From contig KN880473.1 in NCBI GenBank assembly GCA_000934385.1, forward strand, positions 1 through 64,000: a stretch of 64,000 bases of DNA, in the 5' to 3' direction. How positions within the stretch are numbered: position 1 is the stretch's first letter; every line of letters begins with the position of its first letter. This DNA comes from Cylindrobasidium torrendii FP15055 ss-10 (taxonomy: Eukaryota > Basidiomycota > Agaricomycetes > Agaricales > Physalacriaceae). The notes below the pieces were generated by a model, which searched no databases, was not told where the DNA came from, and was given only the letters and a program-made list of their open reading frames with translations. Below, piece after piece: positions 1-10,516 of the stretch. The translations under genes and the position numbers were made by a program.

Positions 1-394
1 ATTAAAATCCTGGCAAAGCAGATCAAGCTCTGATTAGCAAGCTACCAGAATGGGTTACATTGTAAGGGCATGGTAAGTCGATGATAACCAGTGGTAATGA
101 GCTATCATGATGGCATCTCTTATAATCGACTCAAGTTTTTTGCGATGTCAGTGCTGCTTTTGCGCCATGGCTTGAACTTAATGTAAGATGCGAGATTTAC
201 TGCTATAACTCGCCTGTGGACTTCGTCCTCTTGCCGTGTACCTCATCCGCATCTGCTATCGAATATCTGAAGTTAAACTGACCTTGGCGGATACCCACCG
301 TGATGCGCCGCAATATCCGGCGATCGGCCCGACATTGTCAATTATCACGCGGCAGGTGAACGGTCTGCGGCAGCTTTGGACATCGACCACAACC
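1..394. other. Left-edge non-coding stretch
   Basis: No gene recognised. This should hold the promoter of the Dap1-like gene starting at 395. An open frame continues upstream from that ATG to 236, but it begins at a non-ATG codon and shows no family features. Confidence 0.4.
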
Positions 395-1109
395 ATGGGA
401 CTCAACATCAACGTCGGTTCGCCCGTAAACACCGCGCTTCTCCTCTTCATTCTTTACTCCGTCCAAAAGATTCTGTTTCCTCCACTTCCCAGCAAAAACG
501 CGGCCGTTCCGCACGAATTCAAAGCTGGATACTCATGGATGCCGCAATACCATCCGCTGACGGTCATCTACGAGCTGTACACCCCAAAGACCCTGCAGCC
601 TTTCAATGGAAGAGATAATGAGCGGATTCTGCTGGCCATCAAGGGCACGGTGTTCGATGTAACTGCTGGCAGGAATTTCTACGGGCCAGGTGTGTGCTGG
701 CACCCTCGCTCGTACGCAGACGCTGACCAATGGGATAGGCGGCATGTATGGAAATTTTGCGGGCCGAGATGCGTCGCGAGGAATGGCCAAGCAGTCGTTT
801 GACAGCGGTACGCATACGCGGCATATGCGCTATCGTGTCTGATGGTTCCCACCCTTGTAGAAATGCTGACCGACGTGGATAAGCCACTGGACACCCTTGA
901 GGACTTGAAGAAGGATGAAATGTGCGCTTGCGTTATTTCGTCTCTCATTTCCCATTCCTGACCATGATATCACTCACAGAGAGAACATGAATGGTACGCA
1001 CCTAACTTGCCCCACGCGCCGCACCGCTAACGCGTCCTATCCAGGATGGATCGAGCACTTCTCGAACAAGTACATCGTATGTGGTAAGCTCGTCAACGAC
1101 ACCGTATAA
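395..1109 (+). CDS. DAP1: Dap1/PGRMC-like cytochrome b5-fold heme protein
   Basis: Membrane-associated progesterone-receptor (MAPR) family. Known relatives bind heme through a tyrosine and support cytochrome P450 enzymes of sterol synthesis at the ER. Model of 167 aa: exons 395-689, 739-807, 861-921, 980-993 and 1045-1109. A hydrophobic segment at residues 10-27 is the likely membrane anchor. The heme-binding domain shows the family runs KGTVFDVT, FYGPGGMYGNFAG and DASRGMA, and ends with GWIEHFSNKY. The 14-nt fourth exon supplies IENMN and is needed to join KKDE to GWIEHF in frame. The ATG at 395 has a good context (ACCATGG). The link to P450 function comes from the family, not from this sequence. 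Confidence 0.9.
980..993 (+). other. 14-nt internal microexon of the Dap1-like gene
   Basis: Flanked by an acceptor ending CACAG and a donor GTACGC. Splicing from 921 and on to 1045 restores the conserved C-terminal helix of the domain. Skipping it shifts the frame. Confidence 0.8.
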
Positions 1110-1788
1110 ATCAAAGACCTGTATCACCAACTGCAATACCATTTGCTTCGGCTGTACTTGACGGCCGACCCTAAACGCTACATTCCTGCCTCGCTGTGAA
1201 ATGCAAAAGTTCTACCCGTGCATCGGGATCGTGGATGGTAGTTAATACTTGGGCTGTTAGGTGGCTAAAGTTTAGCAGTCCTGGGGCTGATTCGGGAAGC
1301 TCAACTGTGCTAACGCTGCATTTCGGCACGTTAATTGGCTGAGAGTACACGCTTAGCGGTGCGCTACCCGTGTCTCACTCACACTAAGAGGTAAGAAATT
1401 CACATAGTCGAAGAGTGTGCTTGTTGCTTAACCAGATTCTCATAGCGACGCGGGCGGGCATGCTCAAAGATTAGCAAGACAAAGTATATATTGTACTGAG
1501 TGGGGTGATATACATGCGTTCTGTTTTTAAGCAATCAGTACGGTCCCTCTGCCGGTACCGAATGAAACTTACTCTACAAGTGAACACAGTCATGAAAGTC
1601 CTAGGCCGCGCAAGCCAGCGCTTGAAAGCTTGACGGCCGAATCAAATAAAGTCCAATGCGAAAAGAGACCATGGGAGCGGCTAAGAAAGACTGTCAGTCA
1701 TGCCGGCACGACTTGGCGGTTTAGAAGACTCACAGTCGTACGTCCTTGAAAGAAAGGAGCAATGATTAGCCAGTGCAAGCAACCTGGG
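1110..1788. other. Intergenic region
   Basis: Lies between the 3' ends of the convergent Dap1-like and bZIP genes. I see no coding frame with family features, no RNA gene and no repeat. Confidence 0.5.
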
Positions 1789-2163
1789 TTAATCCTGCTT
1801 GTTCTGCCCAGCAAGCACAGAGGCTTCCTGGAGCACCTGAGGTGCCAAGCCGTATTGCTGTATGACCGCTTCGTAGAGCCGGACGCGACGCTGCCATGTC
1901 TCGACTTCAGCCCGCCTGACCTCGGCCTCATCTTCAAGCGCCTGAATATACACGGCCTTGCGCTGACGACTGCGGCGTGCAGCCAGCATATTCCTCAGGC
2001 GACGCTGTTTAACGCGTTGCGGAACGTCCCCGTCTCCTTGATATTCTTGCCCGCCTCCTCCGGGACCGTCAGCCAGGTCATCCTCCTCTCGCTCCCGCTT
2101 GACATTCGTTGTAACAGCATTCTGGGTGGGTGCTGTGTTTGTCATGTTCGTGAAGATGCTCAT
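1789..2163 (-). CDS. Small bZIP transcription factor
   Basis: Single-exon, 124-residue protein. An acidic stretch (EREEDD) is followed by a basic region with the bZIP signature RNMLAARRSRQRK, then a heptad region continuing as ALEDEAEVRRAEVETWQRRV. It probably dimerises and binds DNA in the nucleus. No other domain is present, so most of the protein is the DNA-binding module. The start is set at 2163 because the frame extends upstream only to a GTG at 2247, which lies just 4 bp from a good TATA box at 2251-2258 and so probably falls outside the message. The target genes cannot be inferred. Confidence 0.8.
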   Translation of the reverse strand: MSIFTNMTNTAPTQNAVTTNVKREREEDDLADGPGGGGQEYQGDGDVPQRVKQRRLRNMLAARRSRQRKAVYIQALEDEAEVRRAEVETWQRRVRLYEAVIQQYGLAPQVLQEASVLAGQNKQD

Positions 2164-2250
2164 GGAGTATCGGCGGTTTGTGAACTGCAGAGAGGGGTGA
2201 GATCTGGGAGTTGGTTGGGAAAGCAAGAACAGTGGCGCAGTGGACACTCC

Positions 2251-2258
2251 TTATATAC
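2251..2258 (-). promoter_or_regulatory. TATA box of the bZIP gene
   Basis: Reads AGTATATAA on the minus strand. It sits 88-95 bp upstream of the chosen ATG at 2163. Confidence 0.6.
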
Positions 2259-3778
2259 TGCCGCACGGATCCGAATCGTCGAGAATGTCAGCACGTACGT
2301 AGGGTGAGTCATACTCCTCTGGCCATTGTTCTCCTCTGTAAGCCTGCACAGCATGATTCATAGGGCTACGAGACTCCTTGCCAGATTAGCAGGCACGGCA
2401 CTGCATTTCATGAAGCGCAGGCAAGGAGCTTGGAGCCCCGAAGGCAGAGCATGCCGCGGAGCATGCCTCAGGAGCCGCTTTGATCACGTGAAAAGGGCTC
2501 TGAGACCGTCGACGCGCGTCGCTGTGCAGGGATGACAAACAGGACGACCTGCGGGCGGATCTCTCTTGCCCGCACTTTATCATGAGGCTGACAAGGTCGG
2601 GCCACGACCGGCGGGCTACGTCATCTCTGATAGCGCATCAAATCTGCACGTGGTTGTGAGCCTCGAGGCAACGCCGGCTTCTCGGCAAGTATCACTCGCT
2701 AGGGTCTTCTACGTATACATCCTCTTGGTTTTACTTCCATGCGCATGCGAATTCTTCTCCGTTTATGGTCGCTGATATCCCAATAACCATCTCCCGTGGT
2801 CACTGCCCGCATAAATTCGTGTCAAACTCAGTTCCGCTGCTCAAGATTCACGGTAGGAGTCAGTCTGACTCTGAGGTTACCTCTGCGCGCACACACAGGG
2901 CCTTAAGTTAACGCTTCAACACGTACTATCGATTCTCTTCTAATTCAGACTACAATGCTTTCTGCCACGCCGCGATGAGTGCTTCAACTAGACTAGCACT
3001 AGCTCACGCTCGTCCTTCCGAAACTGCGCAGAATATGACTTGATGATACGATATAAGGAGTATGTAACATAGGAAAGGTTCAAGATTCAACCCTTTATGA
3101 TCTCCAGAAAGCGGTTCATATGTAAGTACTATTATATAGCGACCCAGGCAGGAACGACAAGAGTGAACTTGCACGCTTGGACGTTATCCTTGGTTGAAGA
3201 AGTTAGGCCCAGATATTCAAGCAAGTGCTTCGCCGGCAAATGGCCACCTCCGCGTCGGTCGTGGGCTCAAATCCCCTGCAATCTAAAAAAACAAAGGCCT
3301 CTCGGCCGTAATGCGACTGTACGAATCCAGCTGGTATCCTCGTGGCGCAAAACAGCGGCGAGATGATTCGGATTCAGATTTTGAAACCATGATCGGGGCT
3401 CCCAACACAACTTGACTATAACGTCCATAACACCCATCTCACTTGCATCTATCTGTGTTTTTCACTCGCGTCGCTGCTTCAACTCTGGGATATCATAGTG
3501 GACTCGCCCCTGTTCGACAAAATTGCTTCAATATCGAAATTCATTGTTGTCAAGAGACGGTTACCTCCGCGATGCACATACATTCTATAAATGCGGTCTT
3601 CTCGTTGTCGGGCGCAACTGATGTGTTTTTGACCTCCGCTTGGCCGGCCTCTTCGCTACGCAAGCAAGACCAACCAGCATACATACCTCCGACCACCACT
3701 CTCGATGGCCATCTAGCCTTTCCATTGGTTTTGCTACCTCCAGGATATCCAAAAGCAATAGGAAGATAGGGCCGAAGG
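2259..3778. other. Intergenic region
   Basis: About 1.5 kb between divergent genes. Short open frames here show no family motif. I see no RNA gene, transposon or long repeat. Confidence 0.5.
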
Positions 3779-5391
3779 ATGTTCAGAAGAATGTTGAGCG
3801 CGCTGGAGCTGCCGCAGGCCGAGCGCAGAATTTCTAGTGCGTCTCCTGCCCAATGTCCGCAAGCTTCACTAACCCAGTGTCCTGAACAGAGCTCCCCGAT
3901 GCGGCAGACACGCCCAAGCGCGAAACGGCACAAGGATTCGACATCATAACCCCCGCCAACGAGCAATTCATCCGCACGTACCATCCCGCCTTTGAGCGTG
4001 CCCCCGACGTCTACGTCTGCAAGATTGTTGGCCGCGTCGAGGACTCCGTCTGGGTCGTTTCGCCAGAACACCTACGGACAACAGAATGGTTCCGCACACA
4101 TTTCAAGGTCGCTGGCCGCGAGGTGCACGAGATGGGCATTAGCGCTACGCTGCATCTTACCCACCGCGGTTTCCAGTCTGGATTGAACAAGTCTGCAATT
4201 ATTGGCGAACCTATCAATACGCGACGAATCCTCGACCCGAGCCATATCCAGATGATTAGGGGACAGTTTCCTGAAGCTATCGGCGTGCGGATCTTTGTGG
4301 GAGGATATCTTTGTCTACTGGTGAAGACGCCAGCAGAGATGAAAGAGATCGCATCAAGACCATGGCCGCCGGAAATGGGCTCCTTAAAAGTCCAGCTGGA
4401 GTTATGGGCGGATAGGCCGAAGGGTGGCTCGGCGCCGCTGGGGTTGAGGCTGCAGGGTATCTTCAATGTCGATGGGAAAGAACGCGATATCGAGGTTGTG
4501 ACAGCGCCAACGAATGTGCATGCAGTGCGACCCTCGGAGATGCAGAAGTCGTTCACGAGCTACTTCAGCGCGACGACAATCCATATGTTCCATCGACCAC
4601 TAGCGTCCGTCGCGCGGTCAATATCTGCAGGTCTACCAACATTGGCTTCCCGCGTACAGACGAGCTGTTCACCCCTTGGAATGCCGGCGCTATGTGAGGG
4701 AAAAGAGGTGCGCGGATACGTCCTTCAATCCAGCCGACTTCTCATGAAGCTTACATAGGTTGGCAACATCATCAAATGCTATGAGGACCCATCGGCACTT
4801 CTTCCTTTTCCTTTTCGGTACCGACATAACATCTCTTTTGTGTCTGGAGCGGACGTGCCCTCGTCCTATCTCCCTCAAGGTGTTCCAAGGATAACAGGCT
4901 ATGCCTCGTTTGAAGACGCCCTCGCTCCATCAGCTACTATCTTCACCGTCCGATGTCACCCCACCAAAGCATCCGTTCGCTCGAGAGCCATTGTCGAGGG
5001 CCACCAGTACGTCTGGGATGTCGACCCAGATGTATGGACGTCCAGTCTTTTGTGGCGAACGCTGTCGGACCATGCACAAGTGGAAGGCGCAGATACCGAT
5101 GACACTGGATGCATGACTCTACTTTGCCTGGGCGACGTCGAGGATAGATATGCAAAGATTGTAGCATTCCAAAGCTTCGAAACCACTTTACCGACGGCCA
5201 ATGTGCGTGCAAGGGCAAAGACGGCCAGCGGATTGGTCGAGGCGCTGGAGACGTATGTGACGCGGACACCGGCGGGACAAGGGACTGTGTGGTACGGGGG
5301 TGGGTTCGAGCTGCCGGAAGACATCCTGGCGGCGGAGGTCATACTTAGTGAGGAACAGGCGTGCAGGACACAGCTTGGTACGACAGAGTAA
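3779..5391 (+). CDS. Conserved-looking protein of unknown function; frame uncertain in the middle
   Basis: Not recognised. Model of 502 aa: exons 3779-3836, 3890-4707 and 4759-5391. The first intron has an ideal CACTAAC branch site. Two ATGs (3779, 3791) are possible starts, and an in-frame stop lies at 3767. The first half (for example YVCKIVGRVEDSVWVVSPEH) and the last exon look like ordinary globular protein, without signal peptide or membrane segment. Between about 4530 and 4694 another frame has the better coding texture (for example NIGFPRTDELFTPWNAG), so the model may miss an intron or carry a frameshift there. Its 3' end lies 82 bp from the convergent F-box gene. Confidence 0.55.
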
Positions 5392-5473
5392 ACAAGGAAT
5401 GTAATAGTGGGACTCTGCGCACATGAAAAATTCGTAAGTACAAGCGTAGTATGTGTGTAGTTGAGCCAGATTG

Positions 5474-7105
5474 CTAATCATATGCATGTGTGCCGCCAAG
5501 ATATGTAAACGAATTTATGTTAAACTTCTTTAGCCCATCAATCGCACGTAGGCCGCATTTGAGGCTCTCCAATTTCTCAGGCGCACCACGATAACCATCG
5601 ACCTTGATCTCCTTCAATGCCTGGAATCCTTTTGTTCCCTGCCTGAACCTCAGCATCTCCAGTAGCCCGTCGCCAACATACATTGGTGTCCTGCTGCCGA
5701 TGCACAATGTCTCCAATTCCGGCACGACGTTATCCTGCTGGTCTATGAAGATGGCAAACAGGGCAGACGTATCCGCATTCGCTGGCTCGTTGGTCACTAA
5801 CAGGTCAAGTTGCGTGACTCTGGGAAATATTGCCAAAATACGTTTCAGTGCTAGGACCTCCGGCTCCTTCGTGTCGAGCATGTTCAATGAGAGCCTCCCT
5901 GTCCGAGAGACCACCACGTTGTTGCCAAATAGAGGCTGCCCCTCAACGACAAGTTCGTGAAGTGGTCCGTACTGGTTAAAGCGCACCTCAAGGAGTGATG
6001 CCCCAGGAGTACGGACAGCGAGCCTGGTGGTTATATAAAGAATCTGTGACGGGATGCCGGCCAGCCAAAGTGTTCGGGCAGAGGTTATCTCGATATCGCC
6101 GGCGTCGACAATTGCAACGCCCGCCCGAGGCAAGGCAGCCAACAGGTCAAAAAAGCGACACGATGGGGAGTTACGCAAAATCCATAAATTGTTTTCTTGT
6201 CGATCAGGATCCCATATACCCCATTGGCCGTCACCAAAGCTTAAAGAGGAATACGGAATGTCCAGGGCGCGGAGAACTGCTGCGTTGCAGACCCGGACCG
6301 ACAGCGTGGGCGTACTAGGTAGTCTGAGTTTCAACGGATTATCCCGTACAACAAGAGGTCCTTGCAAATCTAGCGCTAGATTCTGTAGCCGGTTGAAGGT
6401 TGCAGGTGCGTCGGATAGGACCTGATAGAATTCTTGCGTCGCGGAGGCGCTGAGTGATGTCCAACGTTCACATGTGCCCATGAGCAGTGCTAACGGGAAG
6501 TTTGCCTCTAGATTAGGGCCCACCGTAACTCCCTCGTATATGCTGATAGACAATGAGTGCTCCCTCGAGCGAGAAAGGAAGATGTTGAGTAAGTGGAACT
6601 TCGAGACGTTGTTGAGGGTGTTTAAGTTGAGCACAACGCTTGTCCATAGTTTTGGCGTCGAGGATGCCGCGAGACGCCAAGCGGTGCACACTTTGGACAA
6701 CGTCCATGCTGGGTGGGTGGGCAACAAACAGCTTTGTATCTTTCCTTTGTGTAGTTGCTCCAGTGTAGGCGGAGGGAGCATGCATGCAACCGAGCTGAAG
6801 ATATCCGAGAGAATCTCTGATGGAAGACGTCGGACAGGATGAAGGACCAATGCGACGTCGGTCAAGGATTTGTCGAGCGCTTCCTTCGCTTCAATAAGGG
6901 ACTTGAGAGTTGCTTGTAGCGTGTGGATATTGTCTTGGAGGGCGTCCGAGTATTTCAGTCCGCGGTGCTTCAAATGAAACAACTCTGTGAGTTCGTCCCC
7001 CGCCGGAGACGTGTTGGCCATGAGGTGCGTCGCCACCATCCGCTTCTGGTTCTCCGTGACTTCTGGCGGTGCATCGCTAGTGCCAGTACAGTTCCAGCAT
7101 ACCAT
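5474..7105 (-). CDS. F-box protein (Agaricomycete-type, leucine-rich C-terminus)
   Basis: Single-exon frame of 543 residues. A predicted coiled-coil (KYSDALQDNIHTLQATLKSL) is followed by an F-box core with LPSEILSDIF near residue 95 and the second-helix motif LSKVCTAWRLAASSTPKLW. The rest is a long, leucine-rich region without catalytic residues. This architecture is common in expanded F-box families of mushroom-forming fungi. The F-box would dock to Skp1 in an SCF ubiquitin ligase, with the C-terminus choosing targets. The start is uncertain: the longest ATG is 7105, but 7039 or 7021 (MANTSPAG) would keep all conserved parts. Confidence 0.8.
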   Translation of the reverse strand: MVCWNCTGTSDAPPEVTENQKRMVATHLMANTSPAGDELTELFHLKHRGLKYSDALQDNIHTLQATLKSLIEAKEALDKSLTDVALVLHPVRRLPSEILSDIFSSVACMLPPPTLEQLHKGKIQSCLLPTHPAWTLSKVCTAWRLAASSTPKLWTSVVLNLNTLNNVSKFHLLNIFLSRSREHSLSISIYEGVTVGPNLEANFPLALLMGTCERWTSLSASATQEFYQVLSDAPATFNRLQNLALDLQGPLVVRDNPLKLRLPSTPTLSVRVCNAAVLRALDIPYSSLSFGDGQWGIWDPDRQENNLWILRNSPSCRFFDLLAALPRAGVAIVDAGDIEITSARTLWLAGIPSQILYITTRLAVRTPGASLLEVRFNQYGPLHELVVEGQPLFGNNVVVSRTGRLSLNMLDTKEPEVLALKRILAIFPRVTQLDLLVTNEPANADTSALFAIFIDQQDNVVPELETLCIGSRTPMYVGDGLLEMLRFRQGTKGFQALKEIKVDGYRGAPEKLESLKCGLRAIDGLKKFNINSFTYLGGTHAYD

Positions 7106-7711
7106 CTTCACAGTAATTCATGCGCAGCAAGCAAAGTTAAGACATGCACGCACCTTACTCTATGTGCTGATGATGGAGGAAATCAAAGATACAATGTGAT
7201 CGCAAAAATTGATCGCGCGACTGAGTGGCACTCACTCGCCCAAGGGCCGGCCAACACCCAGCGCGTAGCGCGGCGAGTATACCCTCGGGAGTGAGGGTAA
7301 AACTGAGAACGTTTAAGGACTACAGTCTCCATTGATATCTTTGGCGCGCTATAGTGTGATTCAGCTAGTCCCACGCGCTAAAGTGCCCACCAGTGGAGAC
7401 AGTTCCATCCCAGTTCTTTGGCAGTCGAATACTGTCGTTTCTGGCGCTGCATGTATGGCTTAGGTTCGGTACTTTTATTTGGGGCATAATGAGTGGCATA
7501 AGTAGGCATACAATGGGCATAAAGGAGTGGTCAGTAACCAGAACGAATCAAGCCCTCTCGTCCCAACACCGTGATGGCGATAATGTACATACAAAGGTAG
7601 GGATGGAGCGATGATGGGACGGAGAGGGCATTAGGTGCGAAGGATGTATACAGTAATGGGGGTACACGAGCCTATATTGATACACATGGTGAGAGAGTAA
7701 AAAGAAATGAA
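7106..7711. other. Intergenic region
   Basis: Upstream of the F-box gene and downstream of the HMG-box gene. Nothing further recognised. Confidence 0.5.
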
Positions 7712-8988
7712 TCAGTAGTCCATTTGGGGCGGGCGCGATCCATCAAGGAGGCGCGCGACATCGACACAGGAATCATCAAGTTGGGTGGTCATAGTCGTCT
7801 CCGGGTACTCGTGGTGTTGGTATCCCGCGTCGCTGAGCATCTGCGCTGCAACAAGCTCAAACTCCGCGTCGGATGGGAAAGTGTGGCCAGCGCCGACGTC
7901 CTCAGGCCAGCCGGGGAGGAAGTGTTGGACGTTGTCGAGCTCCATCTCCGCACCGCGCGTAATGGGCATGTTCAGGAAGTCGTACTCGTAAGACGAGTTT
8001 GTGTCGTCCGAGGCAAGGTCGATAAAGCCCCCGAATTGAGGCGAGACACTACCAGTGCTTGCAGTGCCGACTGAAGATCCAATGTCACGGAGGTCGTATC
8101 CGCTGTAGTGGTCATACGGAGAGGCGGCGGCGTCGGGGCTGAGATAGTCAAAGCCCATATCCATCGCGCCGACCTGCGGGGACGTTGGGCAAGAGATAAA
8201 GCGATGCATATCTTCGGGCGACACTTCTTGATAGGAAGGGTAGTGCTCCTCGGGGGCAGACGACGCGCGGACCGGCTTGAAGAACGGCCCATTGCGTATG
8301 CTGGTGTGGTCGGATACCTGGTACGGCGCTGCCGCATGCCTGGCTGACCTATTGCGCGAGTACGCCACCGGGACGTACTCATCCTCATCCCGCTCGTCGT
8401 CCATGGACGATACGGACGCAGTCGAGGAGCCCTTGCCAGCAGAACCCTTCTTCCCGCGGTTGGGGCGGTACTTGTAGTTGGGATACTGCTGCTGGTGCTC
8501 CCGCTTCTTCTCTGCTGCCATATCCTTCCAGACCTGCTTCTCCTCCGGGCTAAGCTCTTTCCAGTGCTTGCTGATCGTCTTGGAAAGGTCGGCTTCGCGG
8601 TTTGGCTTGGAGCCCTCGGGCTTGGTGGCGTTGATCTGAGTGCACATGTTCATGCGGAAGAGAATGAAGGCGTTCTCGGGGCGTTTGATGTAACCCTCCT
8701 CTCGTTTCTTCTGGCGGCGGGCAGCGGTGACAGCCCTGACCGCTGGGCCCGACGAGCTCGAACGGCAGTCGTAGTCGCCTTCGAACGGAGATCCAGATGG
8801 AGTAGAGATGGGGCTTTCAGCCAGATTGTGCTTAGCAGGGAAGAAGATGCTCCGTCGAGGAGTAGGGGATGCAATGACGATCTGGGGCGGCGCCTGCGTC
8901 GCTGTTATCGCAGGACACGTCAGCCACAATAAAAGAAAAAAACACAGATACACGAACCGGAAGAGTCGTTGGATCGGAGCGCGGGCAT
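7712..8988 (-). CDS. HMG-box (MATA_HMG-type) transcription factor
   Basis: Model of 406 aa: exons 8958-8988 and 7712-8901. The 31-nt first coding exon gives MPALRSNDSS and splices in frame, replacing a hydrophobic N-terminus that an unspliced reading would invent. The HMG box at about residues 77-150 begins YIKRPENAFILFR and continues through SKHWKELSPEEKQVW to HQQQYPNYKYRP, followed by a basic GKKGSAGKG tail. This matches the fungal mating-type/Rox1/Prf1-like HMG class, which binds the minor groove. The C-terminal 250 residues are Ser/Tyr/Pro-rich and acidic and may activate transcription. No homeodomain or pheromone gene lies nearby, so this is not shown to be a mating-type locus. Confidence 0.85.
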
Positions 8989-9841
8989 AACGAACAGATG
9001 GGAGAAAAAAAGGAAACTAGAGAACAAAAGTCGTGAACGGGTACGTCGTCGGGGGGAGAGGACAAAGACGAGGGAAACGGGACCGAATGGCCCGGCAGTC
9101 TTATAGTCTACAAAACACAGGGTGAATTGAGCCGGCATCGGGTGATTCATGCCATACGAAGACAATTATGGCGGCCAAAGACAACAAAAAGGACTTCCTT
9201 TTTCGGCGCAGTCAGGGCGATCGTAGCCACATGTCACACCTTTTATTGTCTTTTTAGCGCTTCGTTCTCGGTGGCCCTAGAGCAAAGCTGCAGTATGCGC
9301 AGGATATCGAACGCTTGGAAGACATGCACGATGGTACTAGCGATAATTACCCGAGGGGATGGGGCAAGGGAAGAGCACAAGCAACTTGGGAGGCGGGGAG
9401 GCGGGCATCGTGAACGGTCGCTTAGGCATTGGGATAACGAACTCTGGGCCATTCTCGAACATAAAAGATGTAGTGGCGTGGAATATTTTATAAAACAATA
9501 AACAAGAATGCGCTTTGCCTGGCGACAGGCTGTGACTATCGCAACCTCCTACCAAAATCCTGCGGGCAGACATCTTCGGAGATTCCGGCCACCGTATTCA
9601 TCGATGTACGTCTGGCACTGCTTGAAGTTGAGATGCAGAGCAGTGATGCCCGGCTCCGTACACACGCAGGTTGGCCGTGCAAGAAGCGTCCAACTTCAAT
9701 AATATAGGGTAATATTTGCCAGGCGCGGGTCCGCCTCCTCCATTTTGTCTCTCATTATAAAACGGGGGATGTCTTGTGCTACAAAGGAATGTGGGTAGTG
9801 AGAATGAATAGAATAAACTGTGATATTCTTAATAGTATTGA
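8989..9841. other. Intergenic region
   Basis: Promoter side of the HMG gene and 3' side of the cyclotransferase gene. Nothing else recognised. Confidence 0.5.
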
Positions 9842-10429
9842 TTACTCTTTAGCAGGGATGTACTTCCTGACTACTTCATCGACCCATTCTTGGGGTAATC
9901 CTAGCTGTACGGACTCTCTAATCCCACGATTCATCCGTCCTATATACTCCTCGTATGGTTCACCAGGCTCAACCATTAACTCGTCCACATAAACCAAGAC
10001 TCGCTCAACATCCTTCGGCTCTCCATAGATCTTCTTGATTACCCGTACATCGAGATACCACTTATTGTAATCTCCGGATCCCTGCTCCGTGGGTCTGACG
10101 TCGTCTGGCCACACAGAAAGTTCAGCAGGTCTGCGATTCACATCGACATCCTCGTAACCATCCAAAAGCTTCTCATCTTCTTCCGTCATCTCGTACAGCA
10201 CACCGTATACTCCAGAGCCACGATATGACTTTGGGGCTGTGCCGAATCCACCATCAGGCATGATGGTTGCGTACCGGCGCTGGTTGATGAGCCAAGTCCA
10301 ATTGGGAAGATATGCAATGGCCACGGGCCGTCCAGATTGTTCGGGATTGTGGGTACAGCGAGATTTCATTTGAGTGTGTGAAAAATTCGAGCCATAGGCG
10401 AAATATAGCGGGCGTGAGTAGGAGCTCAT
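9842..10429 (-). CDS. Gamma-glutamylcyclotransferase-like (AIG2/GGCT fold) protein
   Basis: Single-exon protein of 195 residues. Near the N-terminus the signature YFAYGSN forms the substrate-binding loop of the GGCT/AIG2-like fold. Family enzymes release 5-oxoproline from gamma-glutamyl peptides or glutathione. A GSGVYGVLYEMTEED segment follows, with acidic residues (EDEKLLDGYE) where the catalytic glutamate of the family lies. The C-terminal half (VERVLVYVDELMVEPGEPYEEYIGRMNRGI) matches basidiomycete versions. No signal peptide, so probably cytosolic. The ATG at 10429 lies 87 bp from the divergent HCNGP gene, suggesting a shared promoter. The exact substrate is unknown. Confidence 0.85.
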   Translation of the reverse strand: MSSYSRPLYFAYGSNFSHTQMKSRCTHNPEQSGRPVAIAYLPNWTWLINQRRYATIMPDGGFGTAPKSYRGSGVYGVLYEMTEEDEKLLDGYEDVDVNRRPAELSVWPDDVRPTEQGSGDYNKWYLDVRVIKKIYGEPKDVERVLVYVDELMVEPGEPYEEYIGRMNRGIRESVQLGLPQEWVDEVVRKYIPAKE

Positions 10430-10516
10430 GGCGGTAGGTAGGACAGTATATGTGGCGCGCCATCAGAGGTCGGTTGACGGCCCGACCCGCCGCCGGCGTT
10501 TGTGTTCACAACCACC
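10430..10516. promoter_or_regulatory. Short bidirectional promoter region
   Basis: Only 87 bp separate the start codons of the divergent cyclotransferase and HCNGP genes, so both promoters and 5' leaders must overlap here or extend into the genes. Confidence 0.5.

Noticed and set aside
2164..2247. N-terminal extension of the bZIP protein
   Set aside because: It begins at GTG, not ATG, and lies almost directly on a TATA box.
3190..3290. Possible tRNA (TGGTTGAAG ... GGGCTCAAATCCC)
   Set aside because: The T-stem does not pair and no anticodon stem can be drawn.
7712..8953. Hydrophobic N-terminus (signal-like) for the HMG-box protein
   Set aside because: It is an unspliced intron; a 31-nt upstream exon with ATG at 8988 gives a normal nuclear-protein N-terminus.
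7712..8988. Mating-type (MAT) locus because of the HMG box
   Set aside because: No homeodomain pair, pheromone or receptor gene nearby; HMG factors of this type are common outside MAT.
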